Shown: piece after piece, positions 50,748 through 63,215 of the stretch
Layout: each line of letters starts with the position of its first letter
How positions within the stretch are numbered: position 1 is the stretch's first letter
NCBI GenBank assembly: GCA_963678705.1
Contig: OY783213.1
Span: 10,296,451 to 10,360,450, forward strand
Length of the DNA stretch: 64,000 bases
From: Panorpa germanica
Lineage: Eukaryota; Arthropoda; Insecta; Mecoptera; Panorpidae
Reading direction: 5' to 3'
Notes under the pieces: model-generated
Databases searched by the model: none
What the model saw: only the letters and a program-made list of their open reading frames with translations
Told to the model about the DNA's origin: nothing
Program-made: the position numbers and the translations under genes

Positions 50748-51420
50748 ATTAACAAAAGGAAGGAATATAATATGTGACTTAGCGATGTAATTAATCATTA
50801 ATCTTAAGACAAGACAAAATATGTAACGTTTTATTTTTTTATAAATAACTAAATTGTTATAAAATTGTTTTGTTATATTGAACATATATTGAATCATTCG
50901 AATTTTATTAACTGCGTATACTATTTTAATATATTTGATTAATTCATATTCATTATTATTTTAAAAGGCACCAGAAATTAAGCATAGAAATTTTTCTGGA
51001 ATAATGTTAAATTGTCAGTGACAATTCACACTGTGAAGATGATTTATTTAATATGAATTACAATGTGAAGTAAATTATTATATTTGTACTTGTGTTCATT
51101 TTTTTCATAATTAAATCTTATAGAAATCATTGAACATGACTTTCATTATAACTTGTAGTACCTGTTAGAACATTTAATTATTAATTATGTTCCAAAATAA
51201 AGACGTTTTATAAAAACGAAAAACTATGTTTTCTTTTTGTAATGAGTTTTTAAAAATGTTAAAATTATTTTTATCGCATTATTGGAAGATTTTGAAATTT
51301 GTGTACTCTGTTTTTAATTTCAATACATTTAATAATCCATTAGTAGAAATGTTAGTTTAATCAGAGCATAATGTCGGAGAGACTCATGCACTTGTTTGAG
51401 CAAATAAATTATAATAAACG
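50748..51420. other. DCP1 3' flank
   Basis: AT-rich, with AATAAA near 51197. No further gene. Satellite-like units begin shortly after 51420. Confidence 0.4.
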
Positions 51421-51703
51421 AATTGATAGTGTTTCAAAAAGCAAGGTTGTTTCTGCGAAACAAGGCTATATTCTTGTTAAAATTGATGAAAAGGTTCAAT
51501 TTAACACTTTAAAAGCAAATCGTTTGTCGTATTTTTTCCTGCGAAAGGTTATTATTTCAGTTTAGTTCACTTTCAGTTTATTATTTTAAAAGCAATTAAT
51601 TTTTTTCAACGAAAGAAGACTATAATCTTCTTAAAAATGTGAAAAAGTAAGGTTTTTTAATTTTATTTAAAATGAATTTTCTATAATTTTTTCAACGAAA
51701 GAA
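51421..51703 (+). repeat. Satellite units, second locus
   Basis: Three to four diverged copies of the unit family described at 21558-23745. They include a well preserved CAACGAAAGAAGACTATAAT copy near 51608. An open frame starting at 51371 runs into them and is not considered a gene. Confidence 0.8.
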
Positions 51704-53562
51704 GACGAAAACATGGTTCATGTACATTTTTACGAAGCTTATAACCTTCTTTCCTTGAAAATTTAGATCAATTTCATCTGCGTATTTTTATGCGTAAATA
51801 ATTTAGTTATCTACTCTGTAATAGATGGCGATGAAGTAGAATTTACATTATCTTTTACATAATGGATTATTGTTACGCCTGATTAATTGCAACTACACTA
51901 ACACTTATGTTTAAAAAGTTATGAAGTATCACTTGGTTATTAGGAATTTTAAAAATACAACTTGCTTATTTCTCAAAAAATCGTGATAAAATTTCAAATT
52001 CAACAATTTTATCATTTTTAAGAAGAGTATAGCCTTTTTACATCTCGAGGAATAAAGAAAATTGAATTGTCGATAAAATTGAAAATTCAACTTTTTTATC
52101 AATTTTAACAAGAGTATAACCTTCTTTCATCTCGAGGAATGAAGGAAACCCTATTTTTGATTAAGTTAAAATTTCAACTTTTTTATCAAGAGTATAACCT
52201 TCTTTCATCTCGAGGAATGAAGAAAATCCTATTTTTGATAACGTTAAAAACTAAAAACGTTATCTTGTTAAAAACTGCGGAAAAGTAAGGTTTCTTAATT
52301 TTATTTTAAATTAATTTTTTGTATTTTTTTCTACGAAAGAAGACTATAATCTTGTTAAAAATGATGAAAAGGTTCAGTTTATTATTTTAAAAGCAATTCA
52401 ATTTGTTCATTGAAAGAAGACTATAATCTTCTTAAAAACTGTGAAAAAGAAAGGTTTTTTAATTTTATTTAAAATGAATTTTCTGTATTTTTTTCTACGA
52501 AAGAAGACTACAATCTTGTTAAAATTGATAAAAGAAATTGAATTTTTAACTTTATCAAAAACAGGATTTTTTCATTCCTCGAGATGTAAGAAGGTTATAT
52601 ACTCTTGTTAAAATTAATAAAAAAGTTGAATTTTTAACTTTATCAAAAATGAGATTTTCTTAATTCCTCGAGATGAAAGAAGGTTATACTCTTGTTAAAA
52701 TTGATAAAAAAGTTGAATTTTTAACTTTATCAAAAATGAGATTTTCTTCATTCCTCGAGATGTAAGAAGGTTATACTCTTGTTAAAATTGATAAAAAAAA
52801 TTGAATTTTTAACTTTATCAAAAATAGGATTTTCTTCATTCCTCGAGATGTAAGAAGGTTATACTCTTGTTAAAATTGATAAAAAAGTTGAATTTTTAAC
52901 TTTATCAAAAATGAGATTTTCTTCATTTCTCGAGATGAAAGAAGGTTATACTCTTGTTAAAATTGATAAAAAAGTTGAATTTTTAACTTTATCACAAATA
53001 GGATTTTCTTCATTCCTCGAGATGAAAGAATGTTATACTCTTGTTAAGATTGATAAAAAACTTGAATTTTTAACTTAATCAAAAATTGGATTTTCTTCAT
53101 TCCTCGAGATGAAAGAAGTTTATATTCTTGTTAAAATTGATAAAATAGTTGAATTTTCAATTTTATCGACAATTCAATTTTCTTTATTCCTCGATATGTA
53201 AGAAAGCTATACTCTTCTTAAAAATGATAAATCTGTCAAATTTGAAATTTTATCACGATTTTTTGAGAAGTAAGAAAGTTGTATTTTAAAAATTTCTAAT
53301 AACCAAGTGATACTTCATAACTTTTTAAACATAAGTGTTAGTGTAGTTGCAATAAATCAGGCGTAACAGTAACCCATTGTGTAAAAGATAATGTAAATTT
53401 TACTTCATCGCCATCTATTACAGAGTAGATAACTAAATTACATAAGCATAAAAATACGCAGCTTAAAATGTACAGCTATCTTTATTTTTCGAAATTGATC
53501 TAAATTTTCAAGGAAAGAAGGCTATAAGTTTGGTAAAAATGTACATAAACCATGTTTTCATC
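51704..53562. mobile_element. Foldback element built from 87-bp repeats
   Basis: A 1.86-kb inverted structure. The left end (from 51704, ACGAAAACATGG) and right end (to 53562, CCATGTTTTCATC) are inverted copies. Homology continues inward for over 400 bp on each side. Both arms carry the flank module (51808-51913 inverted, 53334-53440 direct). Between them lie 87-bp units: inverted from about 51950 to 52230, then direct to 53280. The direct units repeat GAAAGAAGGTTATACTCTTG and end ATTCCTCGAGAT. The polarity switches at a small palindrome, GATAACGTT..AACGTTATC, at 52228-52266. No transposase frame or clear target duplication was found. It resembles foldback elements in architecture only. Confidence 0.75.
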
Positions 53563-56135
53563 TTTTGAAATGTCCCTATTATCTTACCTATCGATTTTCA
53601 TATACGATAATTTTTCTGGAGTGGTGCATGGTCGATAAAACTAGCAGCAACAGCATCTATGTCTTGAAATTCGAGAAAAAACTTATTTATTACGAAAAAA
53701 AAGATATGTTTTGTAATTATATAGTTGTATTTAATAAATAACTTTCAATGAAATACAATATTTACGTATTTCAATGTACAAATTTAACAATACAAATTGA
53801 TCAAATTTGTTATAGTAGTAAAAATATTGTCAACATTTTCAAAGCAGTTTCAATATACAATGCTCTTAAATAATACTTATAATCTATGGATATTTACATA
53901 ACAAGCCACACTGGAGTTGTTTAATCAATTTCTTTTATAATCTTCATTTACAACGCAATACATGTTTTATATTGATAAGAATGTTCTTTCAAAGAAATAT
54001 ATGAGTCTGTATTTAAATTGTAAATGATTTTTATAAATAAATATTGCCACAAAAAATACAATATCACAAAAGTTGGCATTTTCGACAATATATAAATTTA
54101 TATCAATTTAAAATACAAGAGATTTTTTTTTCATCTTCAATAACTTCTTTGTTTATACACATTTCATCTAAATATATTTTTCTGATGAACACACGTAAGT
54201 TATGTTCCTATTTTATTTGGAAAGTCGTAGGCATCCAAATTATTGTTTTATAAAAGTTTTTAAATTAATTAAAAAACTTTTTCAATAATTTTCTACTGTT
54301 GTAATCCTAAATATTATTATATTTGAATCAGTTTCTTAAGAAAGGCCTTCTTATTCACAGCCTATATAAAATAACTAGGCATTTTTTCTGTACAATATTC
54401 AAATAATAAAAACTAACTTTATTCTTAATTAACAAGTAACTAATATTTATACAATATTTAAATATACCTAAATAGTATTTCAATATTTATAATTAATAAA
54501 TAAAAAATACTATTAATGTATTATATCTTAAAATTAATAAAATTTACATAATAAGTACAGTCTTTTTAGAAGTCGTAATTTACAATATTTGGACATAGCA
54601 TTTATTATTTATTAACTAGTAAATAAGATTTTCATATACACATTATAGTTATTAATTATGCTTGACGATAATGATACTAATTATTAGTTTCCAATCATAT
54701 TTCAAATATGAAAGTAGTAAATATTATATACAAGCAGCCCCCATACACCACCGTATCACGGTATTCATATTCTCATTATTTTACAACTATGTATATATAC
54801 ATACGATGTCAGTAGCTCCAGTAGCTCATTAATTAACTCAAGACTTATTGAAGCCTCAATAAATAGAATAATGCATTTTTTCTACATTCTCCCGAAAATA
54901 ATTAGCTTCGAAAATATTAAATTCAGTACAAGATATTCGCAAATGCAATAATGCAAAAAACTATTACAATTTTTGTTAATGTTACATAATATAACATACA
55001 TAATATTATGTGTAATAACATAATATACCACTATGTTATCCATGTTATATTTTGATTGAACATAACTAATCCTATAACTCTGGTCTAACTGCACATTCAT
55101 TGCATATATACATAAATTTCTACACTTTCACAGCTTAAGTAATCTGCGGAGAATATATACATTCCATTTAATTCAGAACTCAGAACTCAATTAGGTGTTG
55201 TAAATGTTGCATAACATTTTACGTAGGCTGCAGGGACTTATAGGTTCAAATATTCGATAAAAATTATTTTAAAATTAAACCTATAGAAAAGAGAGCTTAA
55301 TTATTGTCCATAACTAATGAGTTTATCAAATATAAAGAAAATTTGTAATTTTAAATAAAAATTACTTTAAATAATGAGGCGTTCATTGATATAACATATA
55401 CAGGAAGAATATTTTCGCTAAATACATTACTTTGATACCAGAATTAACTGTTTACCAGTAGATTTTAATTAGCTAAACATTGTAGTATAAAATTATCTAT
55501 AGTCTATAATTTTATTCGGTCAATATAGATTAATAATAAATAAACTGTTAATTAGATTAGATTAGGACCTAATATTTTACTGTTTAAAAACATCAACAAT
55601 ACAAAGTTTAGCATTATGTACATAAATTGTACAGTTAGACATTTTTAAATCATTGTCAATATAGTCCAAGATCCCAGAGGAAAGCGTCTGACACTTTTAA
55701 TTTTACTTCAGAATAACATTCTACAAAATATATTTAAAAATCAGTAATACAAATTTAAGTAAAGTAACTCTGATTTTTAGTTACATTTCTCACCTGGTAC
55801 CTGCCCAGGTGTCACCGAGCGAACTCCACAAATACGCAGGTATTAAAAGTACATGTAGAGACTACTTAGAACCGAAAGTTCTATGCTTTTGAAAATAAGT
55901 TATGTCAGATCGCTCTGGGATCTTACTCTAATATTAAAATTATTCTTTTAACAATATTTATTATTGAACATATATTATGCTTGTAAAATTATACTCCTAT
56001 ACTTAATAATTTGTTACTCATATTTATAAAATATATTATATCGTAATTATGTTAATAATTTAACGGAAAAAATGTATACTTTCCCTCACTTTATAATCTG
56101 AGACTCTACTCTAACTGCAAATAACCAGAAACAAG
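53563..56135. other. AT-rich region, possibly 3' UTR of BAMBI-like gene
   Basis: 2.6 kb of very AT-rich sequence with no supported gene. Because the gene at 56136 is read leftward, part of this is likely its 3' UTR. A short GC-richer patch near 55790-55850 shows no recognisable feature. Confidence 0.35.
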
Positions 56136-57482
56136 CTAATTGCGATTTACCGGATTTGTTTGTTCCCATGTCATTTGCTTGTGATATAATTTGGGCTCTT
56201 CATTTGAATTATGATTTGGTGCAGTACTTAAATTGACATTTCTGTACATATTATGCGGAGTCGGTATATTAATATTATTTGTATTACAAGGCTTATGTAT
56301 ATTGATAGATCTTTGTTCATCTATATTTATTTGACTTTGTGGCAGCAAAGTATACTCTAAGTTGCTAACTAAGTTTAATTTAGCATTTGCTTCATTCTTC
56401 TTGTCGTAGCAAATTCTGGTTTGATTTTGCACCAACAATGGAACACTAGTTTGTTGCGTGTTGTAGTCACTGCTATGATTAGTACACGAAGTAATCACAC
56501 TGGCGCCACTGTCACAATGTTGTAATAATAAGGGAATGCGTTTTAAACTACTGGACGGCTGATGATACTGCTCGAAAGCGTTGTCGAGAGTTGTCTTGCG
56601 TTCTGATGAAGAGGATGTGTAGTGGCCACTGAAAAATATACAAATTCATTAAAAAACTGCAACACTGTTGAAGATATTCATGAAAACGAAATGCCATTAA
56701 ACTGTTGTTCGTTTGTACAAACGAACCTTCTTAGACCATTGGTTAACATTGTCAGTCGCAACCGGCACTTAATTTTGTACTATGTTTCATTTAAGGTGAA
56801 ACGATACTTGGCCATTTTCTCTCGTGAAATATAGATGGCGATACTATACAGCAGGTTAAATATTTAAAAAAAACCATGTTTTTTTATGTTTAAATCGTTT
56901 TAAGTAAGTAGCTATAAACGCGAATCAAAATCTAAAGCTGCAATTAGTTAGATGATTAACGTATTTACATTTTACTGACTTTTAATGAGTTGGAACCGCA
57001 AAAATAAGTTTTGAAAATGAATACTGCTATATTTTCTAGTTGAATTCCAATTTTTATATGACTGGTAACATTTCTAAGGGTTTGTCATAAATTTTATAAC
57101 CTTTATTATGGTTCTCAATCTTACGCTTAAAACTTAAAAATATATAGAGTATTCGGGAATATCCCAGTCATAAAAATTGAAATTTAACATGCTGTATAGT
57201 ATCGCCGTCTAGATTTCTCTAGTAAAATTGGCCAAGTATCGTTGCACCTTAAATTGTTTGTGATAAAAAGTATTTACAAAAATATTTACCCAAGTTTTAC
57301 AGATGGCGTATCCAATCCATCGGTCCGTAAAATCTTAACTGCTAAAGCAATTAGCATAAAAAGGATTAAAGCTCCACAAATTGGCACTGCGATAGTTGCA
57401 GCTTTGAACCAAACTTCGTTGCTGTTATATCCAGGAGATGGCAATGGTGTTTGAGCTTGACTGTCAGAGTTGTTCAAAACAC
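56136..57482 (-). CDS. BAMBI-like TGF-beta pseudoreceptor, last two exons
   Basis: Two 3' exons in descending order: 57482-57290 and 56628-56136. The first encodes a juxtamembrane stretch and a transmembrane helix, VWFKAATIAVPICGALILFM, followed by a basic stop-transfer (KILRTD). This is the most conserved part of BAMBI, a kinase-less type I receptor homologue that dampens BMP/activin signalling. The cytoplasmic tail of about 180 residues is Asn/Gln/Ser-rich with no kinase domain. It has a YHQPSSSLKR segment and ends PVNRN. The extracellular cysteine-rich exons were not found up to 64000 and probably lie further right, so introns must be long. The gene is incomplete here, and the intervening intron holds a MITE. 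Confidence 0.6.
56795..57248. mobile_element. TTAA-flanked MITE in BAMBI-like intron
   Basis: A 454-bp element with terminal inverted repeats of about 70 bp. They start GGTGAAACGATACTTGGCC on the left and, inverted, GGTGCAACGATACTTGGCC on the right, each continuing through GGCGATACTATACAGCA. TTAA lies directly outside both ends (56791-56794 and 57249-57252). TTAA duplication is the rule for piggyBac, although the usual CCY ends are not seen. It has no coding capacity. It is situated in the last intron of the BAMBI-like gene. Confidence 0.75.
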
Positions 57483-57483
57483 C

Positions 57484-58685
57484 TGCAAGAAAGAATGTAT
57501 CAATTAATATAATTCATCATCTAAAAAAATAATCCAATGACTTCCATATTTTATTTTATTTGATTTTAACGTAAGAATTGTTGCCTTTACTTTTTAAGCA
57601 GGGGTTTACACTTTGTTTTTATTATCTATATTTACAAATTATTATAAAAGTTCTGTTATACATATCTAAGAGATCTTTTTTACGTATACATTTATATTTT
57701 TCTATACCATGGTTAATTAAATTAATTATGCAAATATACATAAAGATCTGCATAAAAATAAACATAAGTTAAACAGAATGTATAAAAAACTAAATTAACA
57801 TATAGAACGCATTTAGATCTCTGTAATTAATTGTATTTTTGTAAGTTCATATCGCTATAATTAGAAATCGCTGAATGACCTTGCTTTGCTATAATCGCAT
57901 TTTATAGTATTTATCATTCGATATATCATAACCGCAGTAGTAGCATCATATTATAGAAATTAAATAAAATATCGAATTACTTTTCTTAAACAAGATGATA
58001 TTATCTTGTAAAAAAATATAATGATGTAACATTACAAAAGCAAAATAAATTGCAGTTTTTGTTTTAATTTTGCGTTTTCATTTTACATACTCCTTGCGTT
58101 TCTGTCATACGAATAAAAGATACTAAAACATAAAATCAAAACAAAAGCTGGGAACCGAACGGTTGTTAACTTTGCTAAATCGAAACGAAAAATTATTTTA
58201 CAATAACGACTGAATTGGACTGAATATGAGTATACCAGTTCATTGAAATATGATATATGTTAATTATTAAATTAAATACATTGTACAATTTTTATATAAT
58301 AAATAATTATATGAACAAATATATTATTTATTTATAATTAATGTACAAGTCAAAACAATCAGTACAACGATAAATAATAAACAATATATGATAATCATAT
58401 GGACGTATGACATATAACAACAACGATTAAGAAAAATGTAAAACAGAAGTCAACGATCCGAGACGCTGGCATGCATAATCGTCAAAAGCTTCAATGGATG
58501 TAGAGATTAGAGATTAATTAATGATCTCAGGCTATATAGCGCATAAAAAACAACGTCTTCAATTGAAACGTCAAACTTAAATCTATGAAGGGAGAAATCG
58601 TGTAACACACAATCTCCTTGTGAGGTACATAACTCTAGTCCAAGTACAATTAACTAACTGCACAATAAAGAAATAAATGAATGGG
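57484..58685. other. Intron or upstream region of BAMBI-like gene
   Basis: AT-rich sequence with no exon recognised on either strand. Small open frames lack cysteine-rich receptor features. Confidence 0.4.
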
Positions 58686-59311
58686 TATGTATCCTCATTT
58701 TTTAGTGGTCGATTTTTCAATTGTTGATTGAAATTGATGTTAATAAATGTGTATTGGCGTGTCTATTTTATTAAATATTTAAATGTTGACGGAGATATAG
58801 CAATTAAAAGTTTGAATTGTAGTTTCAGCGCTAAAAATGGTCGGCCATATTTTTATGACGTGAAATGCATTTTAACGTCAGTTATTTGTTGACTAGGTCA
58901 GTGCTGTGGTAATGTTTTGTAGCTGTTGGTAGTCAAATAATCAAGTCAAGTCAAAGAATAATAAGTTTTTATTTTATTTAACCCTGCCAAGGCAGACATA
59001 ATATAGGACTTTGATTGTTCCTTAAAATAGCTGTAAATAATATTTGATATTTTGATATAAAAATACATATAGCAGAGATTTATGAGCTGTAAGGTTGGTA
59101 ACCTTACACAAGGATTGTGATGTCACATGCACTTGTAATGTATACAACGTTGAATCCCTTTTATAATTAAAGAGACAAAATGACTTTTTTAATTGTTAAT
59201 ATCTCTATACATATAAGGAGTTATTAATAAATAAGTGAACATTTGAGGTTCTAGTAACCCACTTTATCAATATATAGTACACTTTTATAGAAATTAAGAC
59301 ATAGGACACAA
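58686..59311. repeat. Dispersed repeat copy 2, unoccupied
   Basis: A continuous copy of the repeat that is split at 898-4701. At the point corresponding to the LTR insertion it has a single GCATT (58867-58871), so it preserves the empty target site. Confidence 0.85.
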
Positions 59312-60383
59312 GCCCATTACCGTTTATTTAATAGAACTAAAAATGCTCCTATTTTCAAACGACATATTAGTTGAGCGTTAGCAGCAAAAGATGGCAGCAG
59401 TAAAAATCTCAACTGTGTTTTTATACACAAACTTTTTTACGATTATTTTCGTCTTGTGTGGGGCATATAGGTTATAGTATACAATATACATAAATGTTCC
59501 TGAGTACATGTTTAGTTTTAAGTTGTATATTTATGTTTGAAAATGTTTATAATCCTTTACTTTTATAAGACGATGAAATAAATATATCAGTTTTGTTTAA
59601 TTAATAAAATTCATGTTTAATATATAAGTATTAGTAAATTTTAAAATATAATATGTTTTAAGTTTACAGAGAAATTAGTTTTAATTTTTATCACCAGATG
59701 GCAAATGATAATTAACCTCATTTTACAAAAGTATATTTAAATATATCTACTTATAAATATAAGTTAAACAAGTTATTATAATTAATAAATTAATGGGATT
59801 ATTAATTGAATATTATTAGCATTATTATAATATAAACTAGTTTTAATTAAAGAATTATATGATATTGTGAAATCAGTTCAAGAGGTGATATGTTTTTGAG
59901 GTTAAAATATTATTAGTGGAGTTTTATATTTAACCTCACTTTCTAAGAAAAGTAATTGCATTTTCTCTAACCGTAGAACTCATGACCTTTTGAACCCCAC
60001 TTGACTAATGAATTTGTCATTAATTAGATGTTAATTAAATCCAACCATTCTCTTCCTTAACTGTTAACAACAAAAAGTGTTGCCTGATGTAAAGGATAGT
60101 AGTTTCTGCAGGTGCAGATGTATTTTAATATGATAATAAAACCTACTAAGCGATGGCAATCCAAAAGAATTCTAACCTCAATCAATAAAGAAAGAAATTT
60201 AATAAAATAAAATAAAATAAATATTGTTTGTTTTATTCTGATTCTAAGAAACCGTTCTTTGTAAAGTTGAAAATATTATTAATGTTTATCGTGTGTAGGG
60301 TATTATATTATAGATGGACTGTACAAGTCGATATACTTGAAAAATTTAAAACAAAAAAAAAACAAGCATTTACATATTATATG
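59312..60383. other. Non-coding spacer
   Basis: AT-rich, with an (AAATA)n-type run near 60200-60222 and AGATGGC motifs near 59392 and 59696. No gene was seen. Confidence 0.4.
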
Positions 60384-60458
60384 GACCGCGCTGGTCTGGT
60401 TAGTATACCACATATATAAAAGAGACTAAAGGGACCATGGTTCGAACCACATGTGGTC
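60384..60458 (+). other. tRNA-like sequence, probably SINE or tRNA relic
   Basis: 75 bp with an A-box-like TGGTCTGGTTAGTATACC and a B-box-like GGTTCGAACC about 40 bp apart. The ends can pair as a 7-bp acceptor stem (GACCGCG with TGTGGTC, two wobbles). The anticodon and T arms do not fold properly, so a working tRNA is unlikely. Confidence 0.25.
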
Positions 60459-60814
60459 TCTGTTGCATCTTTTATTATAAAGAAACATTCATAATGCAGA
60501 TGTTATAAACATTTTTTGTATCAATCTTTTTCAGTCTACATTTATGGTATTCAAAAAAAGTATAAATATTAAAGTATTCAACGCCTTGGAATGAAACGTA
60601 GGGCGATATTGAAGCGAGAGAATATTTTTACTGTTGGTGCCATTTAACATTGACTCAGAAGTTGTTTTTTTGAAGCAACCAATACTGAAACGTAGTTTAT
60701 GGCAAGCAGAACGCATTTATACGAGTAAATATAACGATACGCTTGCATACAACTACCCTTCTCTCCTATATTTCATTAATTGTACATTATACGTTGACTG
60801 CTTTTCGCGCGGAT

Positions 60815-61297
60815 GTTGTGTCCAAAATGTGTGCGAGAGAGAAAGGTATATGTTCCTATTTGTTCTCTATGCGTATGCGTCGAAAGTGACAGTTGTCAAT
60901 TCGGAGCTGTCTAGATGAAATATGTGATAGTTGTTAAATATGACATTACATTGATGTAGAATAATGTAGATATGTATAAATATAAATAAACTATATAGAT
61001 ATATAACTAAAAACGTGAGTTCTGTTCACTTTAAATATCAACTGTGTTTGGCCGTTATTCCTACAGCGACATCTATGGTGTTCAGGAGTATGTTTTCACT
61101 GAACGGTCACTGTTTTACCGACAGACGAGCTTTGTTCTAACTAAAGAAATATAATTTCTTTAAATATTTAGTATTTATTATATTTTAATAGAATATTAAT
61201 ATTTATTATATCTAGACAGCTGTCACTTTCGACGCATGCGCATAGAGAACAAATAGAAATATGTACCTATCTCTCTCGCACACATTTTGGCCACACT
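60815..61297. repeat. Inverted repeat, MITE-like
   Basis: Arms 60815-60914 and 61211-61297 are inverted copies of about 85 bp, sharing AAAATGTGTGCGAGAGAGA, ATTTGTTCTCTATGCG and GTCGAAAGTGACAG. The left arm carries a short insert before CTGTCTAGA. A 300-bp AT-rich centre separates them. Target duplication was not identified. No protein is encoded. Confidence 0.65.
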
Positions 61298-62488
61298 TCA
61301 TATATATATGCTCTAAGATACAATATGTTTTCAATCCCTGATAAAACTTCAATGTGAACTATTTGAGTTGTCATAGCACAACAACGAAAAGTATTCAACA
61401 AATATAAAATAAAAAATAAAAAATTAAAAACCATTTAAACAAACGTTTTAAAAACCCGGGAGTTCTTAAGAATACAAATATTAATCAAACAACAAACAAA
61501 CCTTAAGACGATGTTTGCGGACATCTTTCCTTTACTAGATAACCACAAAAAAGCTACCAAAAATAACATGGCTCAAATCAAACAAAGTCAGTCGAGTGCA
61601 GCGGGCTCGGATGGAAATGACAGAAGCAAAGCATAAAGCAGAGATTGTGGTCTTATGTGTGGGATATACTCGTACACAAGCAAGGGATACCACCGCTTAT
61701 CACAGCGTTTAAAGATAACACTGACATGTGCTTCAAAGCTTGATAACAAAATTTGTTTTCTTTAAATATTATTTCATAAAGTGTTGAAAGATTTTTAAAT
61801 CAAAAACACTTAAGTTATATTAAGGGGAAACATTACTTCATGGTTATATAGTTAGATATAGATGGCACCAGTGTACTAAAATGACAATCGATTTGCAAAT
61901 TTGTACTAGCACTTCGTGTTTTCAAATATAAAAACGTTAATAACTTTGCACTTAGGAGTCAAATAAATGTTCAAGCTTTGTTTATAAATAGATCATTAAT
62001 TAGTATATCAATTATTTTTAATTTGTAAATCGGATGAACTACTAGGCTCTTACATGACCAGCAAATAATTAGGCTACATATTGTAAATTCCAAATACATT
62101 TCTAACTTTTGCAAATAAATGTTTGTTTTGGATAAGCTATTCTTGAAATGTCAAAAAGAAAAAAAGGAATAAAAATTTACATAATCAAAACATTTAATTA
62201 TATTTAATTTGACGTAAATCTGTCCGCACGAGACACGGGTAAACGAAACGGGTTCATGCAAGAGACCGTCTTTGAGAAGTCGTACGTCGTGGTTGGCTTT
62301 ATAGTCCAGGAAACTATGACTTCAATTTAAAAACATTGTTTTTTTATTCTTTGCAGATTTACATGTTCATTTGTAGCAAATGAAGCCAGACGTATTGTGC
62401 ATCTCAATTCTGTCCACGTAACGTCATACAAGCTTCATGCATTTCTCTAAAGCTTAGTATTAAGAAAGCACGTATTTTCATTAGAAAA
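61298..62488. other. Spacer, nothing firmly recognised
   Basis: No supported gene. A 41-codon frame starting near 61510 (MFADIFPLL) has no family I recognise. An AGATGGCACC motif lies near 61860. Confidence 0.35.
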
Positions 62489-63215
62489 ATGTCAAGTGAT
62501 AAAGAAAATGTGATTTTACAGGGTGGCCACAAAAAAATGATATCAAATTTCCCTGATAATTCCAGGTTTTTCAGGAAAGTTTTTCGTACTTTTCCCTGAT
62601 ATAGATATTTTATTCGTATCACTTAAATATTTAAAGTTTTGATTATATTGTAATTACCAATAATTAAGTCTAGTTTTAAATTTAAAAAATAATATATTTA
62701 TTTCTGATTTATTTTTTATCTTACTGCCTTAGTTGGCGTTTAATAACTAATTAAATACGATTTATTACTCGTTAATAAGAAGTAACTTAAATTGAGTAAG
62801 ATAAAAATAAGTTAATGACTAGTATAAACTAGAACAAATTAACTCTAAATATTTAATAGATAAAATTATTGAAGATTTTTAAATTGATAAAGTTTAGCTT
62901 TTACACGTTTCCTTTTTAAACTTTCTGATTCATTTCATTTTGAATTTTAAATGAAATATAATATACTATATATGAAATAGTTCCAGGTTGAATTAAATTC
63001 CTTGATAATTCCAGGATTTCCAGGTTTTCCAGGTCTCTGACCATCCTGTTTTAACATACGCTTTTATTAGAAGACGACGAATCAGATGTAGAATGTATTG
63101 GCTTCATCCATACATCGAAAAGAACATTAACCGCAGATTGTTTGTTGCTGCAAGAGAGTTATCAGAGGATAATTCAGTATTTCAATCAGTATACCGAATG
63201 ACTATTGTTCAATAA
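62489..63215 (+). pseudogene. HARBI1-like transposase N-terminus, interrupted
   Basis: Two frame pieces, 62489-62518 and 63054-63215, are in the same phase once the inserted MITE and one copy of its target duplication are ignored. The outer pieces show MSSDKENV, then RRRRIRC, YWLHPYIEKN and ARELSEDNSVFQSVYRM before a stop at 63213. This order is that of the N-terminus of PIF/Harbinger transposases and HARBI1: an Arg-rich start, W-HP, then the EL..D...F...RM block. The catalytic DDE domain is absent downstream, so it is a truncated relic even without the insertion. Confidence 0.6.
62519..63048. mobile_element. CAGGGTGGCC-type MITE with 5-bp duplication
   Basis: A 530-bp element starting CAGGGTGGCCAC and ending with the imperfect inverse (CTGACCATCCTG). 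TTTTA is duplicated on both sides (62514-62518 and 63049-63053). Subterminal tracts repeat CCTGATAATTCCAGG on the left and, inverted, CCTGGAATTATCAAGG on the right. There is no coding capacity. Ends of this type are seen in MITEs of many arthropods. I did not fix the superfamily. Confidence 0.75.

Noticed and set aside
51371..51565. 64-codon frame starting MSERLMHLFEQ
   Set aside because: It runs into satellite units after about 20 codons and has no splice sites or family match.
60384..60458. Functional tRNA gene
   Set aside because: Acceptor and D-arm pairing is plausible but the T stem and anticodon stem do not form, and position 8 is not T.
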